From Calliopum simillimum (lineage: Eukaryota > Arthropoda > Insecta > Diptera > Lauxaniidae), in assembly GCA_951812925.1 (NCBI GenBank), contig OX638370.1:43713948-43777947 (forward strand): a DNA stretch of 64,000 nt, in the 5' to 3' direction. Below the pieces are notes generated by a model, which saw only the letters and a list, made by a program, of their open reading frames with translations, did not search any database and was not told where the DNA came from. This document shows positions 1 to 12,212 of this stretch, one piece after another; position 1 is the stretch's first letter; each line of letters opens with the position of its first letter. Position numbers and translations under genes: made by a program.

Positions 1-1914
1 GTCAACTAAATCTGAAAATAGCCGTAAATCACATTTTTAATTTTCGGTAGAAACAGGCAAAGACGATACAGTGAAGGAGTTGAGGTTGAAACTTGTGGGT
101 GACAACATTGTGTGAAAGTAAAAGTGGAATAGAATATTGTACTTTTTATGGATGTGTAAGACTAAGTCGCGTAGTAAGCACCTCACTTTAAACGAGCTAA
201 GTTTTTTTATAGAATTGCCCCCACGAGGACATAGTAATATCCATAAGAAAATTTGCACTTTTTCTATGCATTTAAAATTGCAGCAGATCCGTAAAAATGG
301 AACAAAAAGTGCACTTGTATTTGTGAATATTTGTGAAAGTCCATATTTTTTTATTATTTTTTGCTTTTCACATTTTGAAGCATAGGGATAAAATATGATA
401 GATGGCATCACTTCGCTCAGAACGGTATTGAGCGAAATTTGTATGCGTGCGCATAAATCGTTTCTTGATCGTTTTGTTGCTTTGAATGTATGTATGTATG
501 CAGGATTCCTTTAAGTGAGTTTTCTCAATTTATTTGTATGAGTAGTATGCATTTGAGTGTCATTGTCATTCCTTATAAGCTTCTGGAATTTATTACTACT
601 TATTTGAATTTCACTCTTTTTAAAGTCCTTTGCTGCATTGGAAATTGATGCATGTGTTGTGCATACATATGAACATATATCAAGTTATTAAGGATGATGG
701 AATGCAATTCTGCTTAGTTGTCATTGAGGGTAAAAAAAAACATGTTATGTAAGCAGCCTAAAATTATTCCAAACAAATACCTATGCTAGAAAATTGGTTC
801 TTCACATACATCACGGTGTTCAAAGACGATATCTTAATGGCACGAAGTAGGGTACCCCTTTTTTGCTGAAATCAATAGTGCTAAATCTCCTGAGTAAAAT
901 GATATGCTTTTTAAAATCGAAACCTTGGCACTTCTTTTTTTGGGCAAAATGGGTTAATAGATAGTTTTCATGGATCTTCTAAGGAAAGTAAAAAAATAAG
1001 TAAATCAAACAAAAACTAAAATAGCCATTTTCGATGTATTTGTCCATGCTTATTCCGAATCCGGTCTCTGTGGCATTTTGTTTTCGAGATATACTACTTT
1101 ATCCTAATTTTCAGCATACGATATTTCGGAGGATTTCGGAGATATCGATATAATTAAAAGAGAGTCTTGAATAGAAAAACTGAAACTTTTAACCATCATA
1201 TCACGCTTCATAGCTAAACATATCTTTGTCTTGCTATATCGCTTCAAAAATAGCGAAAAACTGTGTTTTCAGCAGTTTTAAGTTTGGATATCTCAAAAAC
1301 CAATAGAGACACAGCAATTTTAAACGTTAGATCAAGACTGATCAGCAGCAGAAATGGACGATTCTAAGCATTTTATGCCATGTACACTTTTTTCGTAAGA
1401 TGCCTCTTGAACAAAAAAAGCGTTTTGACTTCCACGGGGCTGCAGACCAGCCTTGTTCTAACGTTTAACTGACAGCGGGGGCGTGGAGAGAAAATCCGGG
1501 CCCAGGGGTAATGATATAACCTGCCCCCTCCACTACTAGATTTTTTCTTTATTCGAGACTATCATATCGTCGAGCGACTATTGTATTTCCGTAAACGCAA
1601 GGATGCCCACGAGATATATGAAAGTTGAGATTTTGTTTGCTTCCCACTCATATTCATAAAAAAGGTCAAAAAATAAGGTCAAAGCTTATCGAAAATAGTT
1701 TTTAAGGAAAAAAACATTTTTTTTTTTACCTCTAAAGTTTATTCTATAGCTCCGCTACTTGGCGTCCAATCACCAAGTATGGTATATTGTTGTAAATTTT
1801 GTCTAAATCATTTAACTGAAATGTTTTTTTTTTTTTTTTGACTAGTTGTATACATTATCTCAGTTTCTATCACTCTAAGGTACCAAGGACATATCGTGAA
1901 ATTATTATTTCGAA
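1..1914. other. Gene-free AT-rich stretch with repeat fragments
   Basis: I see no convincing gene. The overlapping open frames at 37-411 and 137-385 lie on opposite strands over the same bases and show no recognisable motif. Positions about 1350-1440 match the inner arm of the fold-back at 44963-46525 (shared words around CATTTTATGCC and TTTTTTCGTAAGATGC). Positions about 1478-1550 (GTGGAGAGAAAATCCGGG to CCACTACTAGATTTTTT) recur inverted at 27320-27395, between the arms of the big intronic palindrome. The rest is low-complexity sequence. Confidence 0.6.
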
Positions 1915-2500
1915 AATTTTGCTTATATGGAAGATGCCACGCCCTCTTGTCCGAGTTCACATAGATTTTTCTCTGAGCTTACATTTTTAGCCCTTAGTGT
2001 TTGGGTGGAATTCAGTTGGATTATCTCAAAAAACAATTTCAGTATAGCATTTTGAAACTTTTACTTGTATCGGAGGTGCCACGCCCTCTTCTCCAAGTTT
2101 GCCTAGTTTTTGCCAAGAGCTTGCGCTAACTATTACTAGTACTCATGTGTATTTTGGTTGCATTGTCGTTAAAAATACTCCTAAAGTTGCATTTTCAGTA
2201 TATTTTTTGTATGGGCGGTAGGCGTAGCCGATGACCGATTTCGCTCAATTTCAATCCTACGAGCTAACTTTAACGATGAAGGCAGTGTACCAAATTTTAT
2301 TGAATTATCTTGCTCAGTTTTCCCAGAAAATGTATTTCCACGCACAGACAGCCAGCCAACCAGACAGACGGACATGGCTATATCGACTCAGGAGGTGACG
2401 CTGATCAAGAATATATATACTTTTCCATGCCTGCCACGCCTCCTTCTCTGCGTTACAAACGGAAGGACAAAGTGAATATACCCTGGGTGTAGGATATAAA
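1915..2500 (+). repeat. Dispersed repeat with ~140-bp tandem units (family A)
   Basis: Two units carry the core GCCACGCCCTCTTGTCC or a close variant, each followed by a TCAGTATAGCATTTTGAAAC-like segment. They are followed by the conserved block with GACATGGCTATATCGACTCA and the tail ending near TACCCTGGGTGTAGGATAT. The same modules, in the same order or inverted, occur at 12480-12960, 13190-13515, 26556-28450, 31670-32030, 55450-56330 and 62860-63530. No coding capacity is evident. This is a non-autonomous interspersed repeat of unknown class. Confidence 0.75.
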
Positions 2501-2519
2501 AAGAAAAAAATAAAGAGGG

Positions 2520-4190
2520 ATGCGGCGTATGAGGCTTTTTTGGTGGAAAGGATAAGAAAACGCGACATTTTATAAAATTTGTTTTTGTAATAAATAGGAG
2601 TGGCTAGCCGTCTAACTAATCAGCTACTGCATAGTCTCTGTGAAGGTAACCATTATAATTTTCATTTTTTAGGGGAAGCATTGCCTACCCATTCCCCTAA
2701 TCGCTATGCCCATGACCGTATGTACATTTTTAACTTGCTGAGTTTAACAAGGTCTCTTGTGTCGTTACTCTCATCATCGCCTTCGACAAGTGAGTGATAT
2801 TACGGTAATTATGAAAATATGGTCGAAAAGAAAACATCGTTTATCGCTACCAAAAACCTTTGCCATAATCCATGTCAATTAATAAAATAAACATTTTTTT
2901 AAATGCAAAAATAATTTAACTTCAAATAGTTGATTAATTTCACTATGATCTCGTTACCTTAGGGAATTATACAGTTGCAAATTAAATAAATTTTAAAATA
3001 ATGCATCATATATTTATATTGCTAATTAAAAAGTCATAAAGAGTGCGTTTTTTCATCCTTTTTTATATTTTGTTTAATGTATCTCATTATGAAAAATGTT
3101 TAATTTATTCAAACGAAATTTAAGTATTGACATTAATTGAAATATAAATTGGCTGTAAGTAAAAATGATATACATACTTACATTTTGTATATGAGGGGTG
3201 TCACATCGATCAAATCAAATCAAACAGAATGCTCATTAATAACTTGAATTAAAGCGATTTAAGTACAAAATGTATGAATGAACAGAATATAACAATAAAA
3301 TATGTAACTTAATAAGAAATGCCAGCAAATTATTTTGTTTCCTACCACATCTGCTTCAAAGAGAAGAGAACATTGTTTTCAAGCATATGACAAAGGAATG
3401 ATGTAATTAATTTTTCCAATACCTAATCTTCCTCATTAAACCTTGATTCTTTTCCAATTTGATTCCTGCTTTCCGAACTATCATCTATTGATGTAAAGGT
3501 ATATTAACTCCATATAAAGGATGAACTTATATTTGTATGTGGATTGAATTTTAATAAAATTTTTATTTTTTTATTTGATTAAGTATACTCTAGTAAATCA
3601 TCATAAATAGACTCACGTGACATTCGTGGCATGCGGCTAACAGTGCTCGAAAACGTGTCCCAAAAGTGGACGTCCACAATGCGCTTCGTCAGAGATCATT
3701 TTCAAATGACCCTTTACATTTGAGTTTAATTACCAGATAAATAAAAATTTTGGGAGAAACTTATTGTCAAAATTTCAGTTGAAGTTCCTGTTAAGGCTTA
3801 ACTGAACATTGTGAAATCAGCCTTAACTATGGTATAACTTCGGATATGCCCCTGTGAATCTGAGAACACACGAAGGCAGTGTTACTTAATCAAAAAATGA
3901 AGGTGCTATGGATTTTAAAATTTTTTTCGCCAATCGTCAGATAATACCTAGTGACAAAAAAACCACAGAAGTTTAAAATTTTCTTTGAATTTAGTAACGC
4001 AGTGGGTTCTAACATGAACTTTAAACAGCGAAAATGCTCTAAAGAACCCCTGGGTGATATGGCACCCCCATCAATTTCAATACTTGCGGCATTCAAATAT
4101 GGACACAGTTTAATTCAACTGCGCGATAGACTTCGTGGTATGTTGTTCGTTAGCTGTATTTGCTATACACGGTGCTCTTGAACAGTCGAT
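2520..4190. other. Intergenic AT-rich sequence, nothing recognised
   Basis: I read this stretch on both strands and see no exon with splice sites, no recognisable protein and no clear inverted repeat. The short open frames at 2600-2797, 3890-4096 and 3951-4181 have no recognisable motif and overlap each other on opposite strands. Confidence 0.5.
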
Positions 4191-4194
4191 AGAT

Positions 4195-4272
4195 TTAACC
4201 CTTTCGACCCGGCTGGGACAATATATATAAGTGAATTGGGATATATTGTCCCAGCCGGGTCGAAAGGGTTAA
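4195..4272. mobile_element. 78-bp perfect hairpin with TTAA ends (piggyBac-like mini-MITE)
   Basis: The two arms, 4195-4226 and 4241-4272, are perfect reverse complements over 32 bases, separated by a 14-base loop. Both ends are TTAA followed by CCC (TTAACCCTTTCGACCCGGC on the left, its complement on the right). TTAA target duplication and C-rich termini are typical of the piggyBac superfamily. The element is essentially only two terminal repeats with no room for a gene. The piggyBac assignment rests on termini alone. Confidence 0.6.
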
Positions 4273-4460
4273 TGAAAATGTGGAGAAAATCTGTGAATGG
4301 GGTTTCATTTGTACTAGTTTAGTGGTCTGAAAAATGCAAACCCCGAAATCGTAGCTGATCATCTCCACGAAATATCGCAAAAATACATATCCCATATAAA
4401 ATAAAAAAAATTAAGAAGAAAAAACAGAGCAATAGCACAGTAAAGTTGTCAAAAAATGTA

Positions 4461-5700
4461 TGAAGACCTAGAAATAATTGCGCACTGCAATTTTTTTTTT
4501 CTTAATGTTTTTAGGACCACTAAAAAAGCTTAACGTCAAAAAGGTGACCTCCCCACCCTTGCGCATTAGCCGCCATCTTGAAATATGTTTGATTTCCTGT
4601 TGGTCGGACAGAAAAAATTTTGAACAAAAATTATGGGCAATAAAATTCTACGTTTTTTTGATCTGGGACGCGATATCCATAAGTTGATATTTTGAGCGCT
4701 AGAGGCCGCCAAAACAGGCAAAATAATTTTTAAATGAAGTGTTTACCTCAATTGGTTCTCAAGTTATATTACAGTAACAATGTCCTAAAATGTACGTAAA
4801 AATGTAAAAAGACCTAGAAAAAATTGCGCACTGCAATTTTTTTCCCTAATGCTTTTAGGACCACTGTAGAGGCCTAAAACCAAAAAGGTGACCTCGCCCC
4901 CCCTGCACTTCAGCCGCCATCTTGATATATTTTTCATTCGATTTATCTCGTTTTCTACTGGTCGCACAGAAAAAAATTTTGAACAAAAATTACGGGCAAT
5001 AAAATTTTACGTATTTTTAATTTGGGACGCGGTATCCATAAGTTGATATTCCGAGCGGTAGAGCGCCAAAGTTAAAATGAATCGGTTTTTTTCCATTTTG
5101 ACCCACTGGGTGCTAATTTTTCAAAATGCTTGGACCACAAAATTATAGCGCTTTTAAAAACAAGCAAAATGGTTTTCAAATAAAATTAGTATCTCAATTG
5201 GTTCTATAGTTATTAAAAGTTCAAAATAAAATGCGTGAAAAAAATTTATTGTTTATGTTTATCTGAACATTGATCACATAATACTTAATTACTCGAGAAC
5301 CAATTGAGATAATCACTTCATTTAAAAATTATTTTGCTTGCAAGCGCTACAAATTATGTTATCACAACTTTTTAAAAAATCAACACCATGTGGGTGCAAA
5401 TGGAAAAAATTGATTTTTTGTAACTTTGGCGGCCTTTACCGCTCAAAATATCAACTTATGGACATCGCGTCCGAGATCAAAAAAAAGTAGAATTTTACTA
5501 CCCGTAATTTTTGTTCAAAATTTTTTCTGTCCGACCAACAGGAAACGAGATAAATGGAATCAAACATATTTCAAGATATCGGCTAATGCGCAAGGGTGGG
5601 GAGGTCACCTTTTTGATGTTAAGCTTTTTTAGTGGTCCTAAAAACATTAAGAAAAAAAAAATTGCAGTGCGCATTTTTTCTAGGTCATCGTACAATTTGA
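4461..5700. repeat. Fold-back element, three copies of one arm
   Basis: One ~250-bp module occurs three times: direct at 4461-4700 and 4801-5060, inverted at 5426-5700. It contains GACCTAG, then TTGCGCACTGCAATTTTTTT, a CAAAAAGGTGACCTC block and a GATATCCATAAGTTGATAT-like block. Copies two and three, with their inner flanks (shared word CTCAATTGGTTCT), form an imperfect palindrome centred near 5250. Open frames at 4478-5882 are artefacts of the repeat: reading the inverted copies gives nearly the same peptide from opposite strands. Confidence 0.8.
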
Positions 5701-6542
5701 CTGTACTACAAACGAATATGAAAATAGTTATATTCAATGTATTTTGCAATGCTGAATCCGAATCCGGCCTTAGAATTGCTGTATCTCTTACGGTTTTTTC
5801 ACTATTTGTAACATTTTTTAAATCAGCGTTGTCAAATAAACTGAAAAGCTTCGACCACGCCTTTACTTCGTATGGCAGGTAGGCGTATCCGTCGGCGGAT
5901 TTATTTTCATGTTGTTTTAATCTAAAACAACATCTGTACCAAATATCAAGAGCCTAGCTCTAAAATACTATTATTGACCGACGTTCCATACAAACTCATC
6001 CATTGTTGCCTGTTTTGACTTGACTTTTTTCAAAAATAAAAAACATTTTACATTTTTAATTTATTTAATTAAGTAAGTGTAATTTCTTACGTATACATAC
6101 ATGTTATTTATAATATAAAAATTTAAACTACCTTTTACATTAAAAGTGTAAGATATTAAATAAAATATTTACAAGCAAGATATAAATTTTATACCTACAT
6201 GAATTATTTGTTGAAACCCAACATGCTACGTTACATTAATATGAAAGATGTGGGGTTATAATAATATTATGCCCGAGCCTGGTCGGTTTTTGGAAATGTA
6301 GTCCCCATGCAATTTTATAAAAAGAAAAAGTAGCAGAAATCTTCAAAATCTCATACAAAAAACGAATTTCAAAAAACTTAAAATGGGAACTTATCTCTAT
6401 TGGAAAAATTTTACAGGCGAGCTAAAAGTAAGAGATAGGGTCCGAACATTTTACAATTGATTTGTTGCCGATTATCAAACTACCCAAAACAATAAAAGCG
6501 GTGTTACTAAACCTCTTCCCTTTAAAAATTGATAATTGATAA

Positions 6543-7402
6543 CACAGGTTTACAAAAAAAAAAATGTCATGGCGTTTTGACCAGACTATGTATTTCCTAT
6601 GGACTGAATCCAAATCCGGGGTCCGTTTTTTTCCAGAACGTCTGAGAAAAAAGATTTCAAGGTCATATGGAGGTCAAAATAGTCATGTGTCGTTTAGTGA
6701 TAAATTCGGTAAAATTTTAATTTAATTTTATATCATTGAATTCTTAGGTCTTAAAAAGAATATGTGATCAAAAAGGGTCTCTCGGACCTAGTTTCAGAGA
6801 TATAGCCATCGGAAGATCCAGATATATCTTCTATAAAAACCGCTATAGGTTGGGAACCCCTGGATGGATTTGAAAAATATTGATGTCATATGAAAGGTAT
6901 TTTGTTGTTGTTGTTGATGTAATTGTTGTTGTAATTGAAATATTTAAAAAAATTTCAAAAAAGGTCATACCTCCAAAACTATGAATCCAATTGAAAATAT
7001 GTGCGCAACATTTCCATAGATTGTCAAAATACCTTTCATACGACACCAATATTTTCAAACCCATCCAGGGGTTCCCAACTTATAGCAGTTTTCATAGAAA
7101 ATATATCTGGATCTTCCGATGGCTCTATCTCCGGAACTATGTCCGAGATACCCTTTTTGCTCACATATTCTTTTCAAGGACTAAGAATTCAATGATAAAA
7201 AATTAGTTTCAGAATTTTAGCGAATTTATCACTAAACGACACATGAACCCCATTCTGACCTCCATATGACCTTGAAATCTTTTTTCTCAGACATTCTGGA
7301 AAAAAACGGACCCCGGATTCAGATTCAGGACATTAAAGTCCCTAGGAAATACATAGTCTGGTCAAAACGCCATGACATTTGTGTTTTTTGTAAACCTGTG
7401 TA
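6543..7402. repeat. Long imperfect palindrome (fold-back element)
   Basis: The left arm, about 6543-6900, is the reverse complement of about 7035-7402. Paired words include TGTCATGGCGTTTTGACCAG, GGTCATATGGAGGTC and ACCCCTGGATGG. The centre is near 6970 and contains short TTGTTGTTGT and CAATTACAAC runs. Part of the arm (CATCCAGG to GATCTTCCGATGGCT) recurs at 17045-17150 inside another fold-back. No gene is present. Confidence 0.8.
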
Positions 7403-7409
7403 ATTGATA

Positions 7410-8330
7410 AACTTTGACCTTCGAAATCTACAAATTCGAGTTTTTTATTTTACGATTTCAAAATGCCATAGCTCAGTCAATTTTTCAGCGATCAAGGTGT
7501 CATTTTATTTAAAATAATATGAAATTTCGGAAAATGCAAAAAAAGCCGGTAGTTGATTTTGTGAAGATAAGGTCTTTTTTCTGTAGAGGGCCGCTTATAT
7601 AAACGCAATATAGAATATGGGTTTTTAACAATTATCGGTAGGTAGTACCTTCTAGAAATAATCGTCCAAAAACTACATACAACAAAAATCTATATTGAAT
7701 TTTCTATATGGAGGTAAAAAGAGCTCTAGAGACGGATTTTAAATTTTAATTAGTTTTTCTTAAAGAACAATTCTGAAATATTTTTGAATTATTTTTCTTT
7801 TTTTAAGAGCTTAATTTCGATTATATAAATATATCTATACGTTCAGCGTAAAAGTTGGTAACTCGAAAATCGTAGTTTTTAATTATGAGCACTTTTGTAT
7901 TTTAACTTTTTTTTTTTTTTTGGTTTGAAAACCTTCATACATATATAAAATTAATTTAAGTTGTGACTCAAGCTCAAGGTCGCAAAAGTTAACACAAGAT
8001 GGAACCAAATGTGCAGATTTCGAAAAATGCTGTCCCGTAAAAAGTTGGTGACTTGAGTTACCAGCTTTTACGTTTTTTGACGATTTTAAATTTTCATAAA
8101 TCTGAATTTTTGAAGGCAATCTTAAAAAATTTAAGTGATTTGCTTTTCGCAAAGCAATTTTCAAATCTTTAAAGTACCACACAATTAAAATAAATAAGAA
8201 TTATTTACGTACAAGCAAATGTTGAAAATAAGTTCTAGGATAAATTTTCGTAATATTGAAAGTGCCCAAGCAGATGAAAATTAATTTAAATTTATTAAAT
8301 GAAGTTTATTCTATTTTGGCTATCGTTATA
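7410..8330. other. Intergenic sequence, no gene seen
   Basis: The sequence is AT-rich. The open frame at 7883-8182 (minus) is lysine- and leucine-rich without domain, signal peptide or splice context, and I do not call it. The word GTTGGTAACTCGAAA near 7853 and its variant near 8044 hint at an internal degenerate repeat. Confidence 0.45.
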
Positions 8331-8658
8331 CTACGGTTCCACCGGAGATTTAGCTGTGACGAGATTTATAAATCTAGTCGTTGAATTCTACACGTTTCCA
8401 CCGGCAGAAAGATTTATTTTTGAAATGTTATAAGTGGGAAAAATGTATCTTTCATTTGCTTTTTTTTTGACATTTACCAATTTTGGCAGAAAATACCCAA
8501 AATCAGTGGCCCTGTTGAGATTCATACAGAGATTTAAAATAAATCTCGTCAGAAGTAGATTTATTTTTGTATGGTAAATCATTTGATTTAAACCGAGATT
8601 TAGATCAAAATCTTGAAACAGTCGTAAATCACCACATAAATCTCCCGTGGAAACGTAG
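8331..8658. mobile_element. TA-flanked MITE with 22-bp terminal inverted repeats
   Basis: The left end CTACGGTTCCACCGGAGATT and the reverse complement of the right end CTACGTTTCCACGGGAGATT match over 22 positions with two mismatches. Both ends abut TA (8329-8330 and 8659-8660), which fits the Tc1/mariner type of target duplication. A third terminal-like word, ACGTTTCCACCGG, lies inside near 8392. There is no coding capacity. Confidence 0.7.
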
Positions 8659-9018
8659 TATTAGATAGTTTTAATATTCACAGACTTCTTTAAGGTCCTC
8701 TGTATGCACACAAAACTAAATAGATGACAAATGATGACAAAATTTTCCTTTTCATTCAAAAATTCGGTGTGATGGCGTTTTCTACTTATGAAATTTTTAA
8801 AACGTCGCAATCAGAAAAGAGCTTTTGCATTTCTCCGTTGAAAAGTAGTTAGGCATATGTTTGAGCGGTCTCAGAGAGGTTTAAGTGCCACTTAATGGGC
8901 CAACTATTTATTAAGTAGTATGGATGCGTAAATTTTCAGCGATTTTTTTAGACACACAATTAGGCGAAATTGAAAAGCAAAAACAAAATTATGAATTTTG
9001 TTCGCTTTTCAACGACAA

Positions 9019-12005
9019 TCATCTTTCCATTGCTGTCACCTGTTCACGCAGATAATCTAGGTGATTAACACTATCAGCCATAGCGTCATACTGGTAACCG
9101 ACATGTTGACGTATTAATTCCATTTTATGCAAATTTTGACTGCTATAATCGGAAACAATATCGACTTGCGTAAAATTGCGTATAGTTTGCGCCAGAATCT
9201 TGAAAAAAAAAAGATAAAAATTAAACCATGTTTGAGTAAATCATTCATAGACCTAAATTGAAATCATTTTCTTTGATTTTACTTTAGATACACATTATCT
9301 ATAGACATACATCTATATATTAATAAGCAAGGCAAAAATTTGTCTTACCTTATTTACTAAGTTAGAAATAGAGCACGACTTTGAATTATACACCATTTGA
9401 AAGGTATTTGTGTATAAAAGAGCACAAAGCTAAATTTATTTCAATATTTTGCCATTAAGCCAGGTAAAATTGAATGCAAATTTTTCAATATTAACAGCGA
9501 CAAAATAGGCGGTCACACAGAGCTTTGAGCTTTTCTGTTTTGTACCAAATAGCAAAAAAAGTACAAAAACTGTCCAAAACGTACCAAAATTATTTAATAT
9601 ATTTCTGGTCAAATTTTGACCGTTGGTCGATTCTAGTATATATAAATAGGCAAACGACATCGGTTCAGTCTCTGTTTTTATGCCTAAATCTTATCATAAT
9701 CGCGTGATTTTTTATTTTTTTGATAGAAAGGTTGTGAGGAGGAGCAGTGCATAGAATTTTCTTTTTGTTTAAGTGGGGGCCGCCACGCCTTAAAATGTAT
9801 AAAACGTTCTCACAGCTAAACCACTACATACATTTCTATGAAATTTGGTATGGAGATAGGGTTAGCACTAAGGAACGATAGGTAACATGAACATTCTGTT
9901 TTTAAGTGGGCGGTGCCACGCCCCTAAATGACAAAAACGCTCTCACAGCTAAACCATTGCATCGATTTATGACCTTTATTTTTTTAATTCGGCTTTGCCA
10001 CGCCCCTAAAGAGAAAATGCACAGACATTGTTACTGCTGAGAATTTGTTCGCTTCAAATAACAGTTGAGTGGGCTTTTCAAAATGAAATCGAAATGGTCG
10101 AATTTCGGCCACAGCCAAACTCTAGTTTAAGAAAAATCGTCATAGCCCGAAAACCATACATCAGATGAAAAATTTGTATGCTCTTATTAAGTAGCTTGTC
10201 AAAATACCATTTATTTGACACCAATTTCTATAATCCATTATGGGGTTTTAAGCTTACAAGTACCAGGATTTCAAGTTGCAGTGTCAACTCGAAATATTGA
10301 AGACACACAATAAATATACTTCAAAAATTATAAAAAATAAATTTTTGTTTTATATTTTGTTTTATGACTTGGAGCCAGCTAAACAACTCTTATTAATTTC
10401 AAGAAATGTTAGATTATATGACGTTTTTACATAAAACGAAAAAGTAGGATAAAATTTTTCGATATCTCGTTTGGTTTTCGAAATATCGAGACTTAAAGTT
10501 TTAAGAGAGCAAGTCAGGTTGTTAACTTTTTTCTTGTTAATGTTCTTGTTTTTAAATTTCTTCAGTATTCTTGTATTACATAAGTCTCGTTATTTCGAAA
10601 ACAAAGCGGTTTACCGAAAAAATTTATTTAATTAAATAATTATCGAAAAAACTTTTTCAATGTTTTGGGTTGTTTTATGTGAAAACATCATCGTAACAAA
10701 TCTAACATATCGAAAACGAAGCGAGGCATGGAAAATTTTATATTTTCGACTTATTTATAAAAAACATCGTCAAATAGAGGGGCCACGGAAATCCAAGTAT
10801 CCGATGGCTAAATTTCCGAAGCTAAATAAGATCAAAATTTTTTGTTGTTGAAATTTACCCATCTAACCCTACCACCCCTAAAATAAACTTATTCCATCGT
10901 AATCGATCCACTCACCTCATTTGATTTTGAGCCCCGTACAATTTGTCGTGCCACCGAACCCAAATTATTGACATTTACACCAACACGATCTATGAAAACC
11001 AAAAAAATTTATTGATGTCTCATTCTGACTTAAATTTTTTGAAACGGACACACTAAAAACTAACTTGCTAAACTGAAACTTTTTTTGGTGCACAACATTT
11101 CTATGAACAATTGGAGGAACTTAACACTAATAAAAAAGTTACGCTTACTTAAATATCATTACATAGGCGCCTTGCCTATGCGATTCACATATTTACGCTC
11201 GCTGCGCGTTCTAACATGCTTTTTCAATTTTTGCATAAATTATTATTTGTTGTTTTGAAACGGCATGCAGCAGTGAAATGCGAAAATCACATAAGCAAGG
11301 CGCTTATGTGGCGCCACTAAAGCGTGTGTAACTTTTTTATTAATGATAAGTTCCTCCAATTTTTTTTCATAGAAATGTGGTGCAGATCTTAGAGCACATT
11401 TCTGTGTAAACATTTTTGTATTTATCTATAGGAATTGCTTAAATTTCCCATTTCTTCATTAAAAAATGCATTATTTATAAGAAATTCTAGAAGATTTTAT
11501 GAAAAGTTTATTTCATCTAAATTTTGAATTATTTCTAGTCCCACCATAAAAGTTTCATAAATTTTCGCTCAATATTTACGGAGAAATCGCAATTTGAAAA
11601 AAGACATACATATAAATTCACATGCTTATAACTTTTAAAGAAATTAAAATTTTTTAAAAAAAGTATAAGGCAATAATTTTGATCAAAAACTCTTCAAAAA
11701 ACCATCAAAAAAGTTTCAGTTTAACAAGTTAGTTTTTAGTGTGTCCGTTTAAAAAAATTTAAGTCTCTTAATTTGTTGCTGTAATTAAATTAAAAATTAA
11801 AAAATTAACGAGAGTTGAAAGAGACGATAGATTGTTGCATCCTCCAATGTTGAAGCCGGCGTCTTCTCCTTTTTTCGTTAACTCTTCTCGTTTTCTCGTT
11901 AACTCTTTTTTTTTCGTTAACTCTCCTCGTTTTCAACTCACCACACAAACGTTTTTTGCTATCGTTGAAAAGGTGGCGGGCACTGCTACTCGATGCGGAT
12001 GCCAT
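9019..12005 (-). CDS. BORCS7: BLOC-1-related complex subunit 7 (BORCS7) orthologue, three exons
   Basis: The exons on the minus strand are 11942-12005, 10916-10989 and 9019-9198. Together they are 318 bases, encoding 105 residues and a TGA; human BORCS7 has 106. Splice sites are canonical: GTGAGT donors at 11941 and 10915, acceptors ending CATAG and TTTCAAG. The protein starts MASASSSSARHLF and has the family core at 41-48 (QIVRGSKS, human QVLKGSRS), LAQTIRN at 48-54, and KMELI..H..YQ near 71-82. BORC sits on the cytosolic face of lysosomes, recruits the small GTPase Arl8 and thereby links lysosomes to kinesin. Introns of 0.95 and 1.7 kb carry MITEs and dispersed repeats. The ATG is chosen because it gives the family's N-terminus and length. 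No exon is long enough to stand out as an open frame, so the gene is easily missed. Confidence 0.9.
9360..9625. repeat. Dispersed repeat, copy 1 (partner at 19390-19760)
   Basis: This segment in BORCS7 intron 2 shares ordered words with 19390-19760: GTTAGAAAT.GAG.ACGACTTT, ATTATACACCATT, CAGGTAAAATT, TTTTTCAATATTAACA, GTCACACAGAGCT and TACCAAATAGCAAAAAA. Copy 2 carries about 100 extra bases after the CACAGAGCT word. No protein is encoded. The repeat class is unknown. Confidence 0.65.
9730..10035. repeat. Three degenerate GCCACGCCCCTAAA units in BORCS7 intron 2
   Basis: The word GCCACGCC followed by T/CTAAA occurs three times (about 9783, 9916 and 9998). In the first two units it is followed by ACGTTCTCACAGCTAAACCA or a close variant. 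The spacing is roughly 80-130 bases. This resembles the core of family A but is not the same unit. There is no coding potential. Confidence 0.55.
11027..11764. mobile_element. Nested inverted-repeat MITE in BORCS7 intron 1
   Basis: Outer terminal repeats of about 55 bases (11027-11083 and 11708-11764) share GACTTAAATTTTTT, CGGACACACTAAAAACTAAC and TAAACTGAAACTTTTTT. Inside lies a second inverted pair, about 11090-11145 against 11330-11384, with ACATTTCTATGAA..AATTGGAGGAACTT. Between those is a GC-richer centre with GGCGCCTTGCC and GGCGCTTATGTGGCGCC. One MITE appears to sit inside another. Transcribed within the BORCS7 pre-mRNA, the pair could fold into a long hairpin. Confidence 0.7.
11870..11936. 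repeat. Short tandem repeat beside BORCS7 exon 1 donor
   Basis: The word CGTTAACTC followed by a T-rich CTCGTTTT segment is repeated about three times. On the gene strand this begins a few bases after the GTGAGT donor of exon 1. Confidence 0.6.
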
Positions 12006-12144
12006 CTAGATGTAAAAAAAGCAAAGTAAAAGTGAGGTGGATTCTACACAATGATAGTCACTTTAAAGCCCCTAGCGGGAAAGTTTCTCGTTAATTTTTG
12101 CCAAAAAAGGTTCAGGGATTTGATTTCTCCTGTTTTGTTATGAC

Positions 12145-12212
12145 CTCATTGACAATTGATGTACTTTTTTGACACTTTGAATTGTCAAAAAAGTACATCA
12201 ATTGTCAATGAG
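12145..12212. repeat. Perfect 30-bp-arm hairpin upstream of BORCS7
   Basis: Arms 12145-12174 and 12183-12212 are exact reverse complements (CTCATTGACAATTGATGTAC and onward) with an 8-base loop. It lies about 140 bases upstream of the BORCS7 start codon. It could be a minimal fold-back insertion, but I find no clear target duplication. Confidence 0.75.

Noticed and set aside
4478..5882. Several open frames with similar peptides (GEVTF.ML..., GPKNI..)
   Set aside because: They come from three copies of a fold-back arm read on opposite strands; the similarity is of the DNA repeat, with no domain or splice context.
11805..12005. 66-residue minus frame read without splicing
   Set aside because: Only its first 21 codons are BORCS7 exon 1; the arginine-rich rest is intron containing a short tandem repeat.
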